64,000 nucleotides of DNA from Mimosa pudica (Eukaryota > Streptophyta > Magnoliopsida > Fabales > Fabaceae), in contig JAKELP010000021.1 of the NCBI GenBank assembly GCA_029929735.1, positions 2,559,501-2,623,500 of the forward strand, written 5' to 3'. Below, piece by piece: positions 46,618 to 58,300 of this stretch. The stretch's first letter is position 1. The number at the start of each line of letters is the position of its first letter. The notes below the pieces were generated by a model. The model saw nothing but the letters and a program-made list of their open reading frames with translations. It did no database searches and had not been told where the DNA came from. The position numbers were made by a program, and so were the translations under genes.

Positions 46618-48071
46618 AGCTATGAGGCCATTATTATAACTTTATAATAGTATTATATGAAACTTAAAAAAGTTCACATAAAGCGGGTAGTGTTTCAGAA
46701 GAATGATAACCAGAGAGAAAGAGGCGTGAAGGAAGAAGGTGAGGATTGAGAAACCCTATAAATTATAAGAGAGATGAACAATATAATAACTTAAAAGGTT
46801 ACTTTTCTTTTCAAAGTTTAATTTAATTGTTTGGACTTGGAGAGCAAAAGGAGAGAGATATATATAATTATAAAGAGTGGTCCCTGTTGTAATGTAAGTG
46901 ACCTGACCAATAATGTCCTTTTGTATTCTTTTGACCTGCTTTGACCGTATACCATATTCCCTGCAACCCCAATGAAAGCTAGCTAGCTCTCTATAGAGAC
47001 AAACTCATAGAGTGGTCCACTTTCTCTCTCTCTCGAGGGAGATTAGAGAGAGTGTGAGAGAGAGATTCCCAATAGCTATAATGATGAATCCCCCAAACTA
47101 TTCTTTCCTTTCACCCCCTTCACTGCTACAAAATATGCCCTTTTTCTTTTCCCATAATCACAAACACACACACATCAAAATACTTGTTATTCACTTTTCA
47201 CAACACTCCCTGCCCAGACGTGCGTCTCTGTGCCCTAATAATCCCCCTTCTCTCTATTCACTAGTATTTCTGTTCCTGACATCTCCTTTTTCAGTATCCC
47301 TCCATCTCTCCCTCTCTTTCTACACACAGACACAAAACATCAATATAGATTTTCTTGATCGGTTGAACTTTGATTATGATTGTTGGTATATCTTACAAAG
47401 AAACAAAGGCGCCGTTAATGAAGTTATAATTAGTTGCATCAGAGTTCTTCTATGAGTAAAATTAAATATAATCTTTTAGTTTCCTTGGCAAAAAAATATA
47501 ATCATGTACAGTTTATTAGTTTCGTAGTATGAAGGTTTTAAATGTCAAGGGTATGAGGTTAACGGGTAAAAACCGACGAGAAAGCTGAATGAACGATTAT
47601 CTTGTGTGTTTTGTGTCTGTAGCATGAGCTACCAACTTTATACTATGTACAACGTGCTTTATCGGACCAAGGACCAAGCTAAGCCCTACACTATACTTCC
47701 CAGATAAGCCTAAGCTTTGTGTTATACATACATACATGTGTGTGTGTGTTTGTGTGTTTGTGTGTCTCAGGGTGTGTGGTGTGGTCGTGCTTAAGGGAAG
47801 TCTGGTCCTGACTTTGGTTCATTTTCATACCAGTTATGGTAACATATCATTACAATGAGCCGATCCCGGAAGCACCAAAAGATTTATCCATCTTGTGATT
47901 TCTTTATTTTCTAGTACTAGATATATTTCCTTTTCTCCTATTTATGTGTGTGTGTGTCCATCTCTCCTCTTTGTGGGTTCAATTCAATTTCTCTACATTA
48001 TTACGAATTATTATTTCCTTTAAAAGAGTCAAATGGATCATATGACTAAGTACACTTAGTTAATTATTATA
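46616..48071. other. Intergenic with promoter-like composition, no gene recognised
   Basis: The stretch contains CT/GA-rich runs (46855-47070), a TATATATAATTATAAA run near 46859 and a 147-codon open frame at 47012-47455 that is mostly simple-sequence Ser/Pro/His. It resembles a promoter plus leader of a transcript, perhaps non-coding. No domain or miRNA hairpin was recognised in it. Confidence 0.4.
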
Positions 48072-48315
48072 CTCCCTCCGTTCCTAAATATAAGATCACT
48101 TTGGTTAATTTGGGGAGATTAAGGAAGACACTAAAATTACATGATCTTCCCAAAATCCCCTCAATTACTTAATTTTAAAAGGAGGAGGGGTTTTCAATGA
48201 AAAGAAGGAGTATAAGGGTAGTTTGGGCAAAACTTGAGATAAAATAGGAAGTGATCTTATATTTAGGAACTTATCCACTTCCCCAAAGTGATCTTATATT
48301 TAGGAACGGAGGGAG
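48072..48315. mobile_element. Stowaway-like MITE type D, pair member 1
   Basis: 244 bp, TA-flanked, CTCCCTCCGTTCCTAAATAT to its inverse ATATTTAGGAACGGAGGGAG. Interior: TTGGGGAGATTAAGGAAGA, AAAATCCCCTCAATTACTTA, AGTTTGGGCAAAACTTGAG. An inner copy of the end motif (GATCTTATATTTAGGAACTT) makes a double terminus on the right. Confidence 0.92.
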
Positions 48316-48429
48316 TAGTTTTCAAGATGTCATGGTTGGATTTCTATATTCAAGTGTAACGAAAGATATTATTGCTTAGATGGCATGGTTGGATTTCGCT
48401 TACTCACATGAACTTACACTTATTAATTA

Positions 48430-48673
48430 CTCCCTCTGTTCCTAAATATAAGATCACTTTGATTAATTTGGGGAGATTAAGGAAGATAATAAAATTACAT
48501 GATCTTCCCAAAATCCCCTCAATTACTTAACTTTAAAAGGAGGAGGGGTTTTCAATGAAAAGAGGAAGTATAAGGGTAGTTTGGGCAAAACTTGAGATAA
48601 AATAGGAAGCGATCTTATATTTAGGAACTTATTCACTTCCCCAAAGTAATCTTATATTTAGGAACAGAGGGAG
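48430..48673. mobile_element. Stowaway-like MITE type D, pair member 2
   Basis: 244 bp, TA-flanked, same length and orientation as the copy 114 bp upstream, with only about a dozen substitutions and no indels by eye. The spacer itself has a partial duplication (GGCATGGTTGGATTTC). Confidence 0.92.
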
Positions 48674-49660
48674 TATTATATAAGCCAAGGATTTAGGCAT
48701 GAAACTTAAAACTAGAATTAGTTATAGTGAATACTTATAATACTAACACCATTTAGGCATTATACTCAGCAGCTTGTTAGACTAACCAGGGATTTTGAGG
48801 ATCTTTATAATAATCTGGAACATATATAATGTATATATCTCGAAGATTCAAGTTCTGCAAATTAAAAGGAATTTCAAAGATTGATGAACACACATATATT
48901 GAAACATCGGAAAGCTAGTGACACATGAATGTATGTATTGTGTCTTTTTTCAATTAAAAAGGGAACAACTTGATTAAACATCCGAAATTTGCATTGTAAC
49001 CCGAAATTTGCATCCTAATTATAAACAACCGAAATTTAGGAGACTAAGTGGGCATCGATTATTTCTGAGGGATGATAATTAAAAGGAATTTGAAACACTA
49101 ACCAAATGAGTTTTTTTTATAGAGTTCGATATAACTGAAATGAGATCATATGCCTAATAATTTAACCCACACAGAATAGATATTCTCTCCAAGATGGCAT
49201 TTTAATGAGTTTTTCATTAATATATTCATCATAATACCTTCAATGAGCAATATAGCCATGTGTGAGAAACATGGGCATACAAGTCATTCACACTAGGAAA
49301 TAAAACTAATTTTTTTTTTTGAAAAAACAAACATTATAAGATTAGTGACGTGGTCATAGTTTCAGTCTCATGAGACGACAGACACAAGAATTATGGTCAT
49401 ATGACAACATGAAATGTGCAGAGTAAGAAATTGATTATATTTTTATAACTTCCATGATATAGTTAAATATGTCAGGAACAATTTCTATCTAATTCTTGTG
49501 GGGTTATCCCATGAAAATTCCTCGTTTCAAGGGGTAGCCAAATGATTATCATTTATTATTATCATAGCTAATGGACTAATAATTAAATATAAAAAATATC
49601 TTTTCCCAAACAAGTTAACATTCTCCAGCAAGTTACATATTGATGATGATACTGGCTAGC
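48674..49660. other. AT-rich, no feature recognised
   Basis: Only a short local duplication (CCGAAATTTGCAT twice near 48980-49010) was seen. No gene. Confidence 0.5.
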
Positions 49661-49779
49661 TAGTAATTATGCATCCACATCATCTTCCCCAAATTATAAA
49701 CCTTAATTAAAAACGCAAATATTTTTTTAAGGAAATGAAAAATAAAGAAAAAGAGAAGAAGAGATAAACATAAGTACCT

Positions 49780-49880
49780 TTGGTCAGTGGTGAGGAAGCA
49801 GATCGCTGTGCTTTGAAAATGACAATGCCGTGCTTGGTTTGTGTGGTTGGAAATAATAACACAATTACACAAGACCTAAC
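49780..49880 (-). other. Candidate downstream exon of pri-miR160
   Basis: On the minus strand, the lower-AT stretch ending TCACCACTGACCAAAG is followed by GTACTTATG, a good splice donor near 49778. It lies ~200 bp downstream of the hairpin on the same strand and could be part of the spliced MIR160 primary transcript. This is inferred from composition and the donor only. Confidence 0.3.
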
Positions 49881-50066
49881 CCTATATATATTTATATATA
49901 AAAATATATATATCCATATATTTTCCTTATGAAGTCAATATATATACAATATATGATTAATTAACAAAAACCATCCCTATCCAAAATACAGAGTGAAAAA
50001 AGCCCAAGATATATATGAAAACAGGATGATATGATGATATGTATGTATCCATGTATGTACATGGAA

Positions 50067-50087
50067 TATGCTTGGCTCCTCATACGC
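50067..50087 (-). ncRNA. miR160 star (3p)
   Basis: Minus-strand GCGTATGAGGAGCCAAGCAT plus A, 21 nt, differs by one base (CCAAGC instead of CCATGC) from the common miR160-3p. It pairs with the mature strand with a 2-nt 3' offset. Confidence 0.9.
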
Positions 50088-50127
50088 CATCCACCGAGGC
50101 CATCGATTTTCCGATGGGCTCTGCAAA

Positions 50128-50148
50128 TGGCATACAGGGAGCCAGGCA
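50128..50148 (-). ncRNA. miR160: Mature miR160 (5p)
   Basis: The 21 nt on the minus strand start UGCCUGGCUCC and finish CUGUAUGCCA, identical by recall to canonical plant miR160a-c. The 5' U favours AGO1 loading. Confidence 0.97.
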
Positions 50149-50476
50149 CATACTCATTTTCTCACATGTGTGTCTATATAAATATATAAATTATATATCT
50201 TTCACAGAAATAAAAAAGATCTTTCTCTCCCAATTCATCAAGCCATGCTATATATGTAGTATATGTGAAGGAGTGGATATGAAAAAAATAAGATATACAA
50301 GAAATATATGTTGCTTTTTTTTTGGGGGGGAGGTGTAGAAGAGGCTCTCTCTCAATGAAAATAAGAATCGAAAACAACACTTACATGTATATAGATATAT
50401 GATGTGGTAGAGGGGGAAGAAGAAGAGATGGAGAACAGTTTGTAGAAGACCATGAAATTAATCAAAGAAAAACCTA

Positions 50477-50527
50477 ACTAACTAACAATATACGAGGATA
50501 ATAATATACCTCTAACAGCTTCTTCAT
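50477..50527 (-). CDS. Possible short upstream ORF in pri-miR160 (16 codons)
   Basis: On the minus strand the first ATG below the predicted start opens MKKLLEVYYYPRILLVS and a stop. It crosses the predicted exon 1 donor, so the peptide after the sixth residue depends on splicing. Short peptides from primary miRNA transcripts have been reported in plants; nothing here beyond position supports translation. Confidence 0.2.
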
Positions 50528-50590
50528 CTTCAAGGAAATGATGATGAAGAAGGTAGAAAGATCTGAGAGAGAGGAGAGGGGAAAGAGTAG
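50510..50590 (-). other. Candidate first exon of pri-miR160
   Basis: From ~30 nt below the TATA box to the donor GTTAGAG|GTATAT at 50510/50509 lies a CT-rich leader followed by CATCATCATTTCC and GAAGATGAAGAAGC. A short intron upstream of the hairpin is common in MIR genes. Inferred. Confidence 0.4.
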
Positions 50591-50618
50591 TGGAGGGGGA
50601 GCATTGTAGAGAAGGAGG

Positions 50619-50625
50619 TATATAT
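50619..50625 (-). promoter_or_regulatory. MIR160 TATA box
   Basis: Minus-strand CATCAATATATACCTCC lies about 470 bp upstream of the mature miRNA and is followed by a CT-rich initiator region (CTCCCCCTCCACTACTC). Position and motif fit a Pol II MIR promoter. Confidence 0.55.
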
Positions 50626-50699
50626 TGATGAGGTGGGGGGAGCAAGAAAGGAGAGAGATATCAAAGAAAGGCAGCTAGGTTAGATAGCTAAGCTTAGCT

Positions 50700-52355
50700 A
50701 GGTCATAATCAAAATATTTGGATGAAGCCAATCCCTTCAATAAGCCCCACACACACAAAAAAAAATAAACCCCACTAAATTGCCATAAAACTAGCCTTTT
50801 TTTTAAAAAAAATAAATTAAAGGCCATTACTTAAGATTAGGAGAGTCTCTAATAATAACTTCTGGCTTTCACTCCCACATATACAAACATGTGGGGTTCT
50901 AGTTGCACTCAACCCCCTCTTAATATAGAGAAACACACAGGAAAGAGAGACACACGTAGTACATTCGATTTCTTAACACAAACTATGCTATAATATTATT
51001 CACGCTCAATTATATTCTCTAATTTAATTAAATTATTATATATAAATATATGCGAGGATTAGATATACTGATATACATATATTGGGTAAGTTAAAAGTTC
51101 TGTAGTTGGACTACTAACCACGCAATTTCCTAAGCCAAACCTCTCATGGGGGATGTGAGTTGTGTTTGAAACCTCCTTTTCTGGGTCGCAAAGGAAAGTG
51201 TGCTTTTCTATTCTCTGAACTTCATTTTTGTCTGCGAGTGCTTGGAACACATATGGATTCCTCCACACTCCTGTCAACTTTCTTTATATTAATAAAAAAA
51301 TAGAGAGAAAAGAGAGAGATAAAGTAAGCAAGAAATTAAGTAAAGCAAATTAAGTAAAGCCGGTATTGCATTCAAATTTTTAAGAAAGGCAATTAATATT
51401 AAACAAGTCCCATGATTTATCAAATAACAAATAAAATTGTTACTATTAATAAGTGAGAAAAAATCTCTTGAAAAAACATAATTTAGCGAAAAAGTGAAAG
51501 AAAATCATTATCATGTTACTAAGACTTCTTTGGCCGTTTTTTAGATATGAATGCATTTCTTCCGAAAAATCATTTCATAGATAATTCTCTCTTTACTTAT
51601 TTTTAGGGCTACACAAAAACTCGGTGATTTGGTAGCCCTCCAGGACCTAGTTTGGTCCACAAACTTATTGGCGTGAAACCATAAGGACAAAATCAAATCG
51701 ACCGCCAGGCGGAATAGAGTGTAGTACCAGATCCAGCCTAACCTAGTGATCTTACAATTTCTAAAAAATATTTTATTTTTCCCAATAAAAAATACATCAT
51801 ATAATGATTAATATATAAAAATATATTATTAATTCTTTTACCCAATTTCTTTTATTTCTTCATTTATATTATTATTATTTATTTATTTATTTTAGTATTT
51901 TTCATTAATTTTTATTATGATTAAAATGATTTAGAACCAACAGAACATGTCTTATGACCGAGATGACATGTTCCTCCCAGTCTTGATTCCGGTATAAATA
52001 AAACTAGGTCAGGCTTTGGGTCAAAAAGAGCTAGTCTAAAAGTTTGTAGGACGGGATTAAGGTATATGTGCAACCATGCCCGACCTGATTTTTGTGCACC
52101 ACTATGTATTTCTATGTGATCATATTATTATATTACCAACTGATTATGCTTATGCTCTGAGTCTCAGCACTGTGTTTCAGAGACAACTTCGCACTATACT
52201 CTTTTTTTTCTGTTTAGATTTTAGAATAATCACTCACGCCCACTGCCCACTCAATTCGATTACGTACATCCAATTCTGTCTAAGTGTGTGTGTAGCTTGC
52301 CTTGGCTATTAATTAAAAATTATATCACTTACTATAATTGTTGTATTTGTATGTA

Positions 52356-52412
<57 letters not shown>

Positions 52413-54390
52413 ATGTGTTTTTTTGGAGAAGTGAAGTTGTTAGGCTTAGATCATTCCACCTCAAAAAAAAAAGTGGTTGAACTACTCGTTTAATCATTCT
52501 CTAATTTGACTATATTTACATGATCTCTTTCATCTCAAAATACGTTAATTGATTATTTTTAGAGGAAGTTCCCGTCACAAGACCTATTGCCTAAATAAAC
52601 CCGAGACTTGTTTAAAAAGCCTTTATTTAACAGTGTAAAATAAAAATATTTATATATAAATATATGTCTTGTATATAGTATATTGTCCAAGAATTGTTCT
52701 GATTGCTCAAAGATCTAGATACTAAGTATTTTTAGACATGTGTGATGAAAGATTTTTCAACAGTTTTTTATTTCTGATTTTATTTAGTCTGAGCCTCAAG
52801 AAGGTGGGTTTTTAAGGAAAAATCATTTGAAAGAGATAGATCTATCTTAGCACCCAAAAATAATTTGTGGTCATAATTTATTTTTAGTGGAGAAAAAGCA
52901 AGAAAAGAAAAGAAAGATGAATTGATGGGAGACAGGAGGAGCTTTATGATGTAATTTACAAATTGTTTATGAGATGAAATTTTGTCCTTTGATTTCTGTT
53001 TTCCAGCTGCTTTATTCAAAGGATCTGAGTACAACTATATATTTCAATCCACCTTTTTATGTTGGATACTGAATTATTTTTAAATATGGATAAATAGAAA
53101 ATATATAATTTTGGAAAGGCGCACAAAGTCAGTTTGCATAATGATTTCATTTCAAATCATGTAGTTAAGTAATAAATAGTTTTTTTAAAAAAGATTACAC
53201 ACATTCCACAATTTTTGACAAATTATAACTTTGACTGACTTTTGTTCTGCAAAAGTAGAACATTCAACCCCATGAGCGCAATCATATCAGTCTGCTGAGA
53301 ATATGGAGAAAAATAAAATCACGTAACTAAAATAAAAACAGAACAGAACTCGATTAAAATATATAATTAAAAAATCTCAACCATGTTAGATCTATGACCC
53401 TAAATAAACTAGTGGTGACCAGAGGAACAACAAACAAAGTTGTAAAAGCAAAAAAGCAAAACCAATTATTTTTAATATTTATAGTCTTCTCTAGATGTTT
53501 TAATATATTAATAGTGCAGAAAGCACAAATTTGCTTTATTCCTAACAAAAAGCAAACTATGTTTGCCTCTTGGTTTTTATTGACTAAATATGTGATCAGG
53601 AGTCTAATAATGTGCCTTTTTTAGTTCTAATTTATTTGATTGATATTTCAATTCTCTATTTTCTTTCCCTCTTTAACTTTAAAGACATCACTAGTTCTAT
53701 TGAACCAGACTGGGTATCTTTCCCTAAAATAAATTTGAAGGCTTTATAAAGTCAAATTTATTATAATTTTTTCAAAAAGTTGCTTGTAATAGTATTTTTT
53801 ATCAGAGCTTGTGTGTATTAAAGCCCTTGATTTATGCGTACTTTATTTGCATAAGTATCGCTGTTTTTATATTAGTCGTTATTTAAATATTTTTATTGTA
53901 TATGACCATAGAAATGTACACAGTTGGCCACTAAAGGTAAAAATTAAGTTTATTTTAACAGCTCCACACTTATCTATAATTTTTTTCACATATGATCATT
54001 AATATTATTTCAAATTTAAGTTAAGTATGATCCTTTTCCCCAAGAAAATGATGAAAGTATACAACATTTTCTTATATTGTAAAAAATTAATGTTATATTA
54101 TTTTTAAATAAAAGACATCAATACCACTTTTTGAAATGATTTTAGCAGTTTTTTTAATTCTTCATGATATTTTCTGAAATCAATAAGGTGATTGTGCGTT
54201 GATTTTTTTTTTAAAAAATGTCCTCTTAAAAATAAATAGAAAACAAGAAGAAATTGTAAATTAAAAAAAGCTCTTATTATATTCATGTGAAACAAACCCT
54301 AAATTAAAAAAAGCTCTTATTATATATGTGAAACAAACCCTGTATCCATGAATGTACAAGACATTGAATTGATGTAACCTAATTTAGTAG

Positions 54391-54394
<4 letters not shown>
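50700..54394. other. Upstream of MIR160: AT-rich, no gene recognised
   Basis: It contains long A/T runs, many short chance frames, and an (AT)n repeat at 52358-52410. 50700-51050, adjacent to the MIR160 start, probably holds its regulatory region (CACACACAAAAA, GTGGGGTTCTAG, TAGCTAAGCTTAGCTA palindrome near 50686). Nothing else could be supported. Confidence 0.5.
52358..52410. repeat. (AT)n microsatellite, ~26 units
   Basis: Uninterrupted AT run. Confidence 0.97.

Positions 54395-54427
<33 letters not shown>
54395..54427. repeat. (CT)n microsatellite
   Basis: Uninterrupted TC run of about 16 units. Confidence 0.96.
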
Positions 54428-54432
<5 letters not shown>

Positions 54433-55092
54433 TCTCTATCTCTCTGCCGAACCCCATCATTTTTTTTGTTTGATTCTGTGGAATTCCCACCTTACTGAAT
54501 CTTTAAACTCCTTACAAATCATCTACTCTCGTGGATTATTATATATACACATACGAGTATATGTTTATTAATCATTCATATATTTAGTAAATCATTTATA
54601 CACACACACACACATATAAATATATTTATATAATGATGATATACACATACATGCGGGCTGATTCGTACAAGGCTATGTAGCCAAAGACGCCTTGCTCGAT
54701 TGATATACGAATGGTCGATGTCTTTAAGAGAATCTTTGGCTGTCATAATATGGCCACCAATAGAATTTTAGGGTTGACAACGAAATCATCAGGTGTGCCA
54801 GCTTCATCTTCCATTTTCAACTAACCTTATTGTTTATGATTACACACACACACGTATACCGCTTTTCACGGTTTTTCTACTCAAATGCTATAGCAAACAA
54901 AAAATATTACCAATATGTTATAGCAAAAAAAGTAAATACCAATATGCTGCAAAACACTGAAGTCGTTCTTGGCAAGAACGACTTCTAAAGTCGTTCTTGC
55001 CAAGAACGACTTTAGAAGTTCGTACTTCCCAAGAACAGCGCGCTTCCCAAGAACCTTTTTCAGATGAATTGCATCATACACACACCATACTA

Positions 55093-55319
55093 CTTCCTCT
55101 GGATCTAAATATATAACCTAATTGACTCTTTTAGGAAAATTAAAGAAGCAAAATAGGTCATTTTACTATGATATATTTTTATAGTACCTATTAGTTTATA
55201 GGTAAAATAAACTAGTTTAAGAAAAAAAAATAGGTAAATCAATTTATAAGGAACTTATTTTGCTTTCTTAGGATTTTCTAAAAATGTCAAATAAGCCTTA
55301 TATTTAGAACCGGAGGTAG
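55093..55319. mobile_element. Stowaway-like MITE type C in left arm
   Basis: TA-flanked, CTTCCTCTGGATCTAAATAT to CTTATATTTAGAACCGGAGG..G; aligns with 30139-30367. Confidence 0.75.
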
Positions 55320-55674
55320 TATTATTTAACCTCAAACTATCTTATATATTTATATAGCTTAATTAGAATTAAGCACATTAAACCTATATCGTCTTTAGTT
55401 TTCTCCATTTCTATTATTATCTTCAGAAAAACTAATGTCATATAAAAAAATAACGACACGTATAAACTATAAAATTAATAGGTACTATAAAATTATACTC
55501 CCTCCGGTCCTAATTATAAGTCAAATGACCTAACGTGTCGTTATTTTTTTATATGACATTAGTTTTTCTGAAGATAATAATAGAAATGGAGAAAACTAAA
55601 GACGATATAGGTTTAATGTGCTTAATTCTAATTAAGCTATATAAATATATAAGATAGTTTGAGGTTAAATAATA

Positions 55675-55900
55675 CTACCTCCGGTTCTAAATATAAGGCC
55701 TATTTGACATTTTTAGAAAATCCTAAGAAAGCAAAATAAGTTCCTTATAAATTGATTTACCTATTTTTTTTCTTAAACTAGTTTATTTTACCTATAAACT
55801 AATAGGTACTATAAAAATATATCATAGTAAAATGACCTATTTTGCTTCTTTAATTTTCCTAAAAGAGTCAATTAGGTCATATATTTAGATCTGGAGGAAG
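55675..55900. mobile_element. Stowaway-like MITE type C in right arm (mirror copy)
   Basis: Reverse complement of the left-arm copy, CTACCTCCGGTTCTAAATAT to ATATTTAGATCTGGAGGAAG. Its mirrored presence shows that the MITE was in the arm before the arm was duplicated or homogenised. Confidence 0.75.
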
Positions 55901-56105
55901 TGGTATGGTGTGTGTATGATGCAATTCATCTAAAAAAGGTTATTGGGAAGCGCGCTGTTCTTGGGAAGTACGAACTTCTAAAGTCGTTGTTGGCAAGAAC
56001 GACTTCAGTGTTTTGCAGCATATTGGTATTTACTTTTTTTGCTATAGCATATTGGTAATATTTTTTGTTTGCTATAGCATTTGAGTAGAAAAACCCGCTT
56101 TTCAC

Positions 56106-57447
56106 AGTTGCAAGCTATGGTTTGTGTCTGCATATTGTAAAATATTCCACATGAGTCATGGACTTAGTTCAAGATTTCCTGTTATTTTGCTTATAAATTC
56201 GTCCGCAAATAAATAAAGTTTATAATTTGGCTCTCAGAATATATAAAGTAAAAGGTGATGAATACCTTCCCACTTCTTCTCATTTCAACTAATTGATAAG
56301 ATAGTAGAGAAGAAATTGCTTTCTCTACTCATGAAAAAAATGAATAGATACAGATGTTTAGATCTCTCTACTCATATTTTTTATGAGTAAAGAAACCAAT
56401 TTCAAGCAGACAGGTTGTTTGTGCTACCTTCAATAAATAAACTATTAAATTTCTGTTTAGAATTCAATTTGTAAATGAAATAAAATATGGTGAAAAGGTT
56501 TTGTTTAAAATTTTTAGCAGTTGGAACAAACTAAATTAAAATATTGAAATAATTAATTTCTCAAGTCTTTTTATTACTAGAATTTTCAAACAAAGACTCA
56601 CCAACTTATTTCTTTATAAAACTATATAATTCTTCTCACAAAGAAACCATATAATTCTAATAGTATTGATAATAATAAGGATACACACACATATATATTA
56701 CGTTGGGAAAAATAAGAGAGATGTGAGTAAGACCAACTTTTTGTGTCTTCAGAATTTTCAATTAGCAGTGTAAGACTAAGTTCAAGATTTCATGTGCATT
56801 ATTCTATTTAACTTTGGATGCCGGAATATGAACATGAAAGGGTAAATAATGAAAAGAAACATTAATTTGTAAGAACATTAATTAGGATGTGACAATATTG
56901 AGTATGTGACATTAGATTGAGAATCCCAAACCACCTATGCGTGTGTGAGTGTCTGTGTATGCATATCTTCTTTCCTTTTCTTCTCTGTGTCTTTGTATAT
57001 ATTTGCTGTCTTCAACTGTAATATAATAATTAAGATTTTTCTTTACTGTGACATGAAATCACTTTCAAATTAATTCAAAGACAAGACTCATACATATATT
57101 CAATTAATATGGTTAATGAAAAGCGTGGAATTGATATGGAGCACGTAGGTTTAGAAGAATACAAACAAAAATTGATGTGGATTATTCCTTTGTTAGCGCA
57201 AGGTAAGGAATGATTATAGCAAGTTTAACCCTACTTCATAGCTCATACGTGTTTGACCTTGCTACTTGCTGATCCTTAAAGTCATTAATTCAACAGTTTA
57301 ATCACTTCACTAAATTAATTGAGAATTTTTAATTTAATTTTTCATTAACTCCCGAATATTTAATGACAGTCCTTTTATAAAGCATTTATTAGTTCGAATG
57401 AGTGTGTGTATTTTTTTTATAACAAAATTTTAGGAAGGGGTTTGGGC
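56106..57447. other. AT-rich, no feature recognised
   Basis: No long frame, RNA gene or transposon end was seen. 56140-56180 and 56750-56790 share the phrase TTAGTTCAAGATTTC.TGT-type sequence. Confidence 0.5.
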
Positions 57448-57616
57448 CAATGTTGTAAAAGCTGGACGGGAAGGCGAGCTGGAAAAGGCTTCGGGTCACG
57501 CCTCAACACGGTCTAACCGCTCAAACCGATGCTTTAACCGGATACCCGTTGAGACGGAATGTGAAGCGGTCGACGGTTTGATCGGTCCAACCGTCCGGTC
57601 CGTTCTTACAACACTG
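57448..57616. mobile_element. hAT-type MITE, 169 bp
   Basis: Perfect 8-bp flanking duplication GTTTGGGC (57440-57447 and 57617-57624). Terminal inverted repeats are CAATGTTGTAAAAGC and, on the other strand, CAGTGTTGTAAGAAC. The GC-rich interior has ACCG/CGGT motifs (CTAACCGCTCAAACCG, GCGGTCGACGGTTTG) as in the larger hAT MITE at 45575. Confidence 0.88.
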
Positions 57617-58300
57617 GTTTGGGCACAACTCAATATAAGCGCAGAACACCTAACTCATTAGTGTGTGTATTGTCCTCATAAATACTCATATTGATAAGGA
57701 TAATGATGAGACATATAGTATGTGCCGTTTAATAAGTTTAGTGTCAGAAATAAAGGATAATGTAAAATAACTTGAAACTAATAAATTTAATGCATTTAAT
57801 TTTTTTCTTAAATGCTTTTAATTATTTTATTAGTATGTGTGACTTATAAGTAACTTTGAAACCAAAAGCCCTGCCACTTATTTTGGAAACTAGTTCGGTG
57901 TTACTTTTGGTTCAGATATAGCGTTAAGCAGAATTTAAGCTCCTTTCGATATTAAATACAGGGTCTATATAAGGAATGCTTTTGTTAATCTATTTCTAAT
58001 ATCTGCCCATTTATATTCAAAATTACTCTTATTACCCCTCAATAAGAATCAAAGAGATGAGAGTTGATAAGACATATGATTGGGGTTTTTTGAGAAAATC
58101 ATGTAAATTCAACTAATTGAACTAATATTTTAGATCTAATTAAATTAGGTATAAAATTTTTTTATTCATAGTAGAAGAGTAGATTATGAAGAGTAGATAG
58201 ATAATGACTGATCACATTGAGCATTCTCCAATATACTTCTGTAGTAACTAATTGAGCACGATATATAACAAGTACCTAATTAATTAATAAGTGGAGAATC

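Larger units (their letters stand above)
50050..50165 (-). ncRNA. MIR160: MIR160 precursor hairpin
   Basis: A plant microRNA precursor on the minus strand. Mature miR160 lies in the 5' arm (50148-50128) and the star in the 3' arm (50087-50067). They pair over about 20 nt with the usual few mismatches, and the lower stem extends with ATGAGTATG against CATATTCCAT-type sequence. The loop contains an inner CCATCGGAAAATCGATGG stem. miR160 directs cleavage of ARF10/16/17-class auxin response factor mRNAs. The 5'-arm mature position, short loop and star sequence are those of the conserved family. Hairpin ends are approximate. Confidence 0.95.
54870..56094. mobile_element. Long-arm foldback element, Mutator-like, 1.2 kb
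   Basis: Arms of ~592 bp (54870-55461) and ~562 bp (55533-56094) are near-perfect reverse complements around a 71-bp loop. The perfect 11-bp direct repeat CCGCTTTTCAC flanks it at 54859-54869 and 56095-56105; 9-11 bp duplications are made by Mutator-like transposases. The terminus reads GGTTTTTCTACTCAAATGC. Each arm carries a palindromic GAAGTCGTTCTTG/CAAGAACGACTTC module and a type C Stowaway-like MITE. The left arm has one extra ~28-bp module, and a few SNPs separate the arms. No coding frame. Confidence 0.9.

Noticed and set aside
47012..47455. 147-codon open frame
   Set aside because: Mostly CT-rich and CA-rich simple sequence translated as Ser/Pro/His/Leu; no domain or conserved feature is visible.
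47630..47890. Possible additional miRNA hairpin near TCGGACCAAGGACC
   Set aside because: It superficially recalls miR166 (TCGGACCAGGCTTC), but the second half does not match and no complementary arm is visible nearby.
49961..50149. 62-codon minus-strand open frame
   Set aside because: It overlaps the MIR160 hairpin; the apparent peptide is just the translated miRNA stem.
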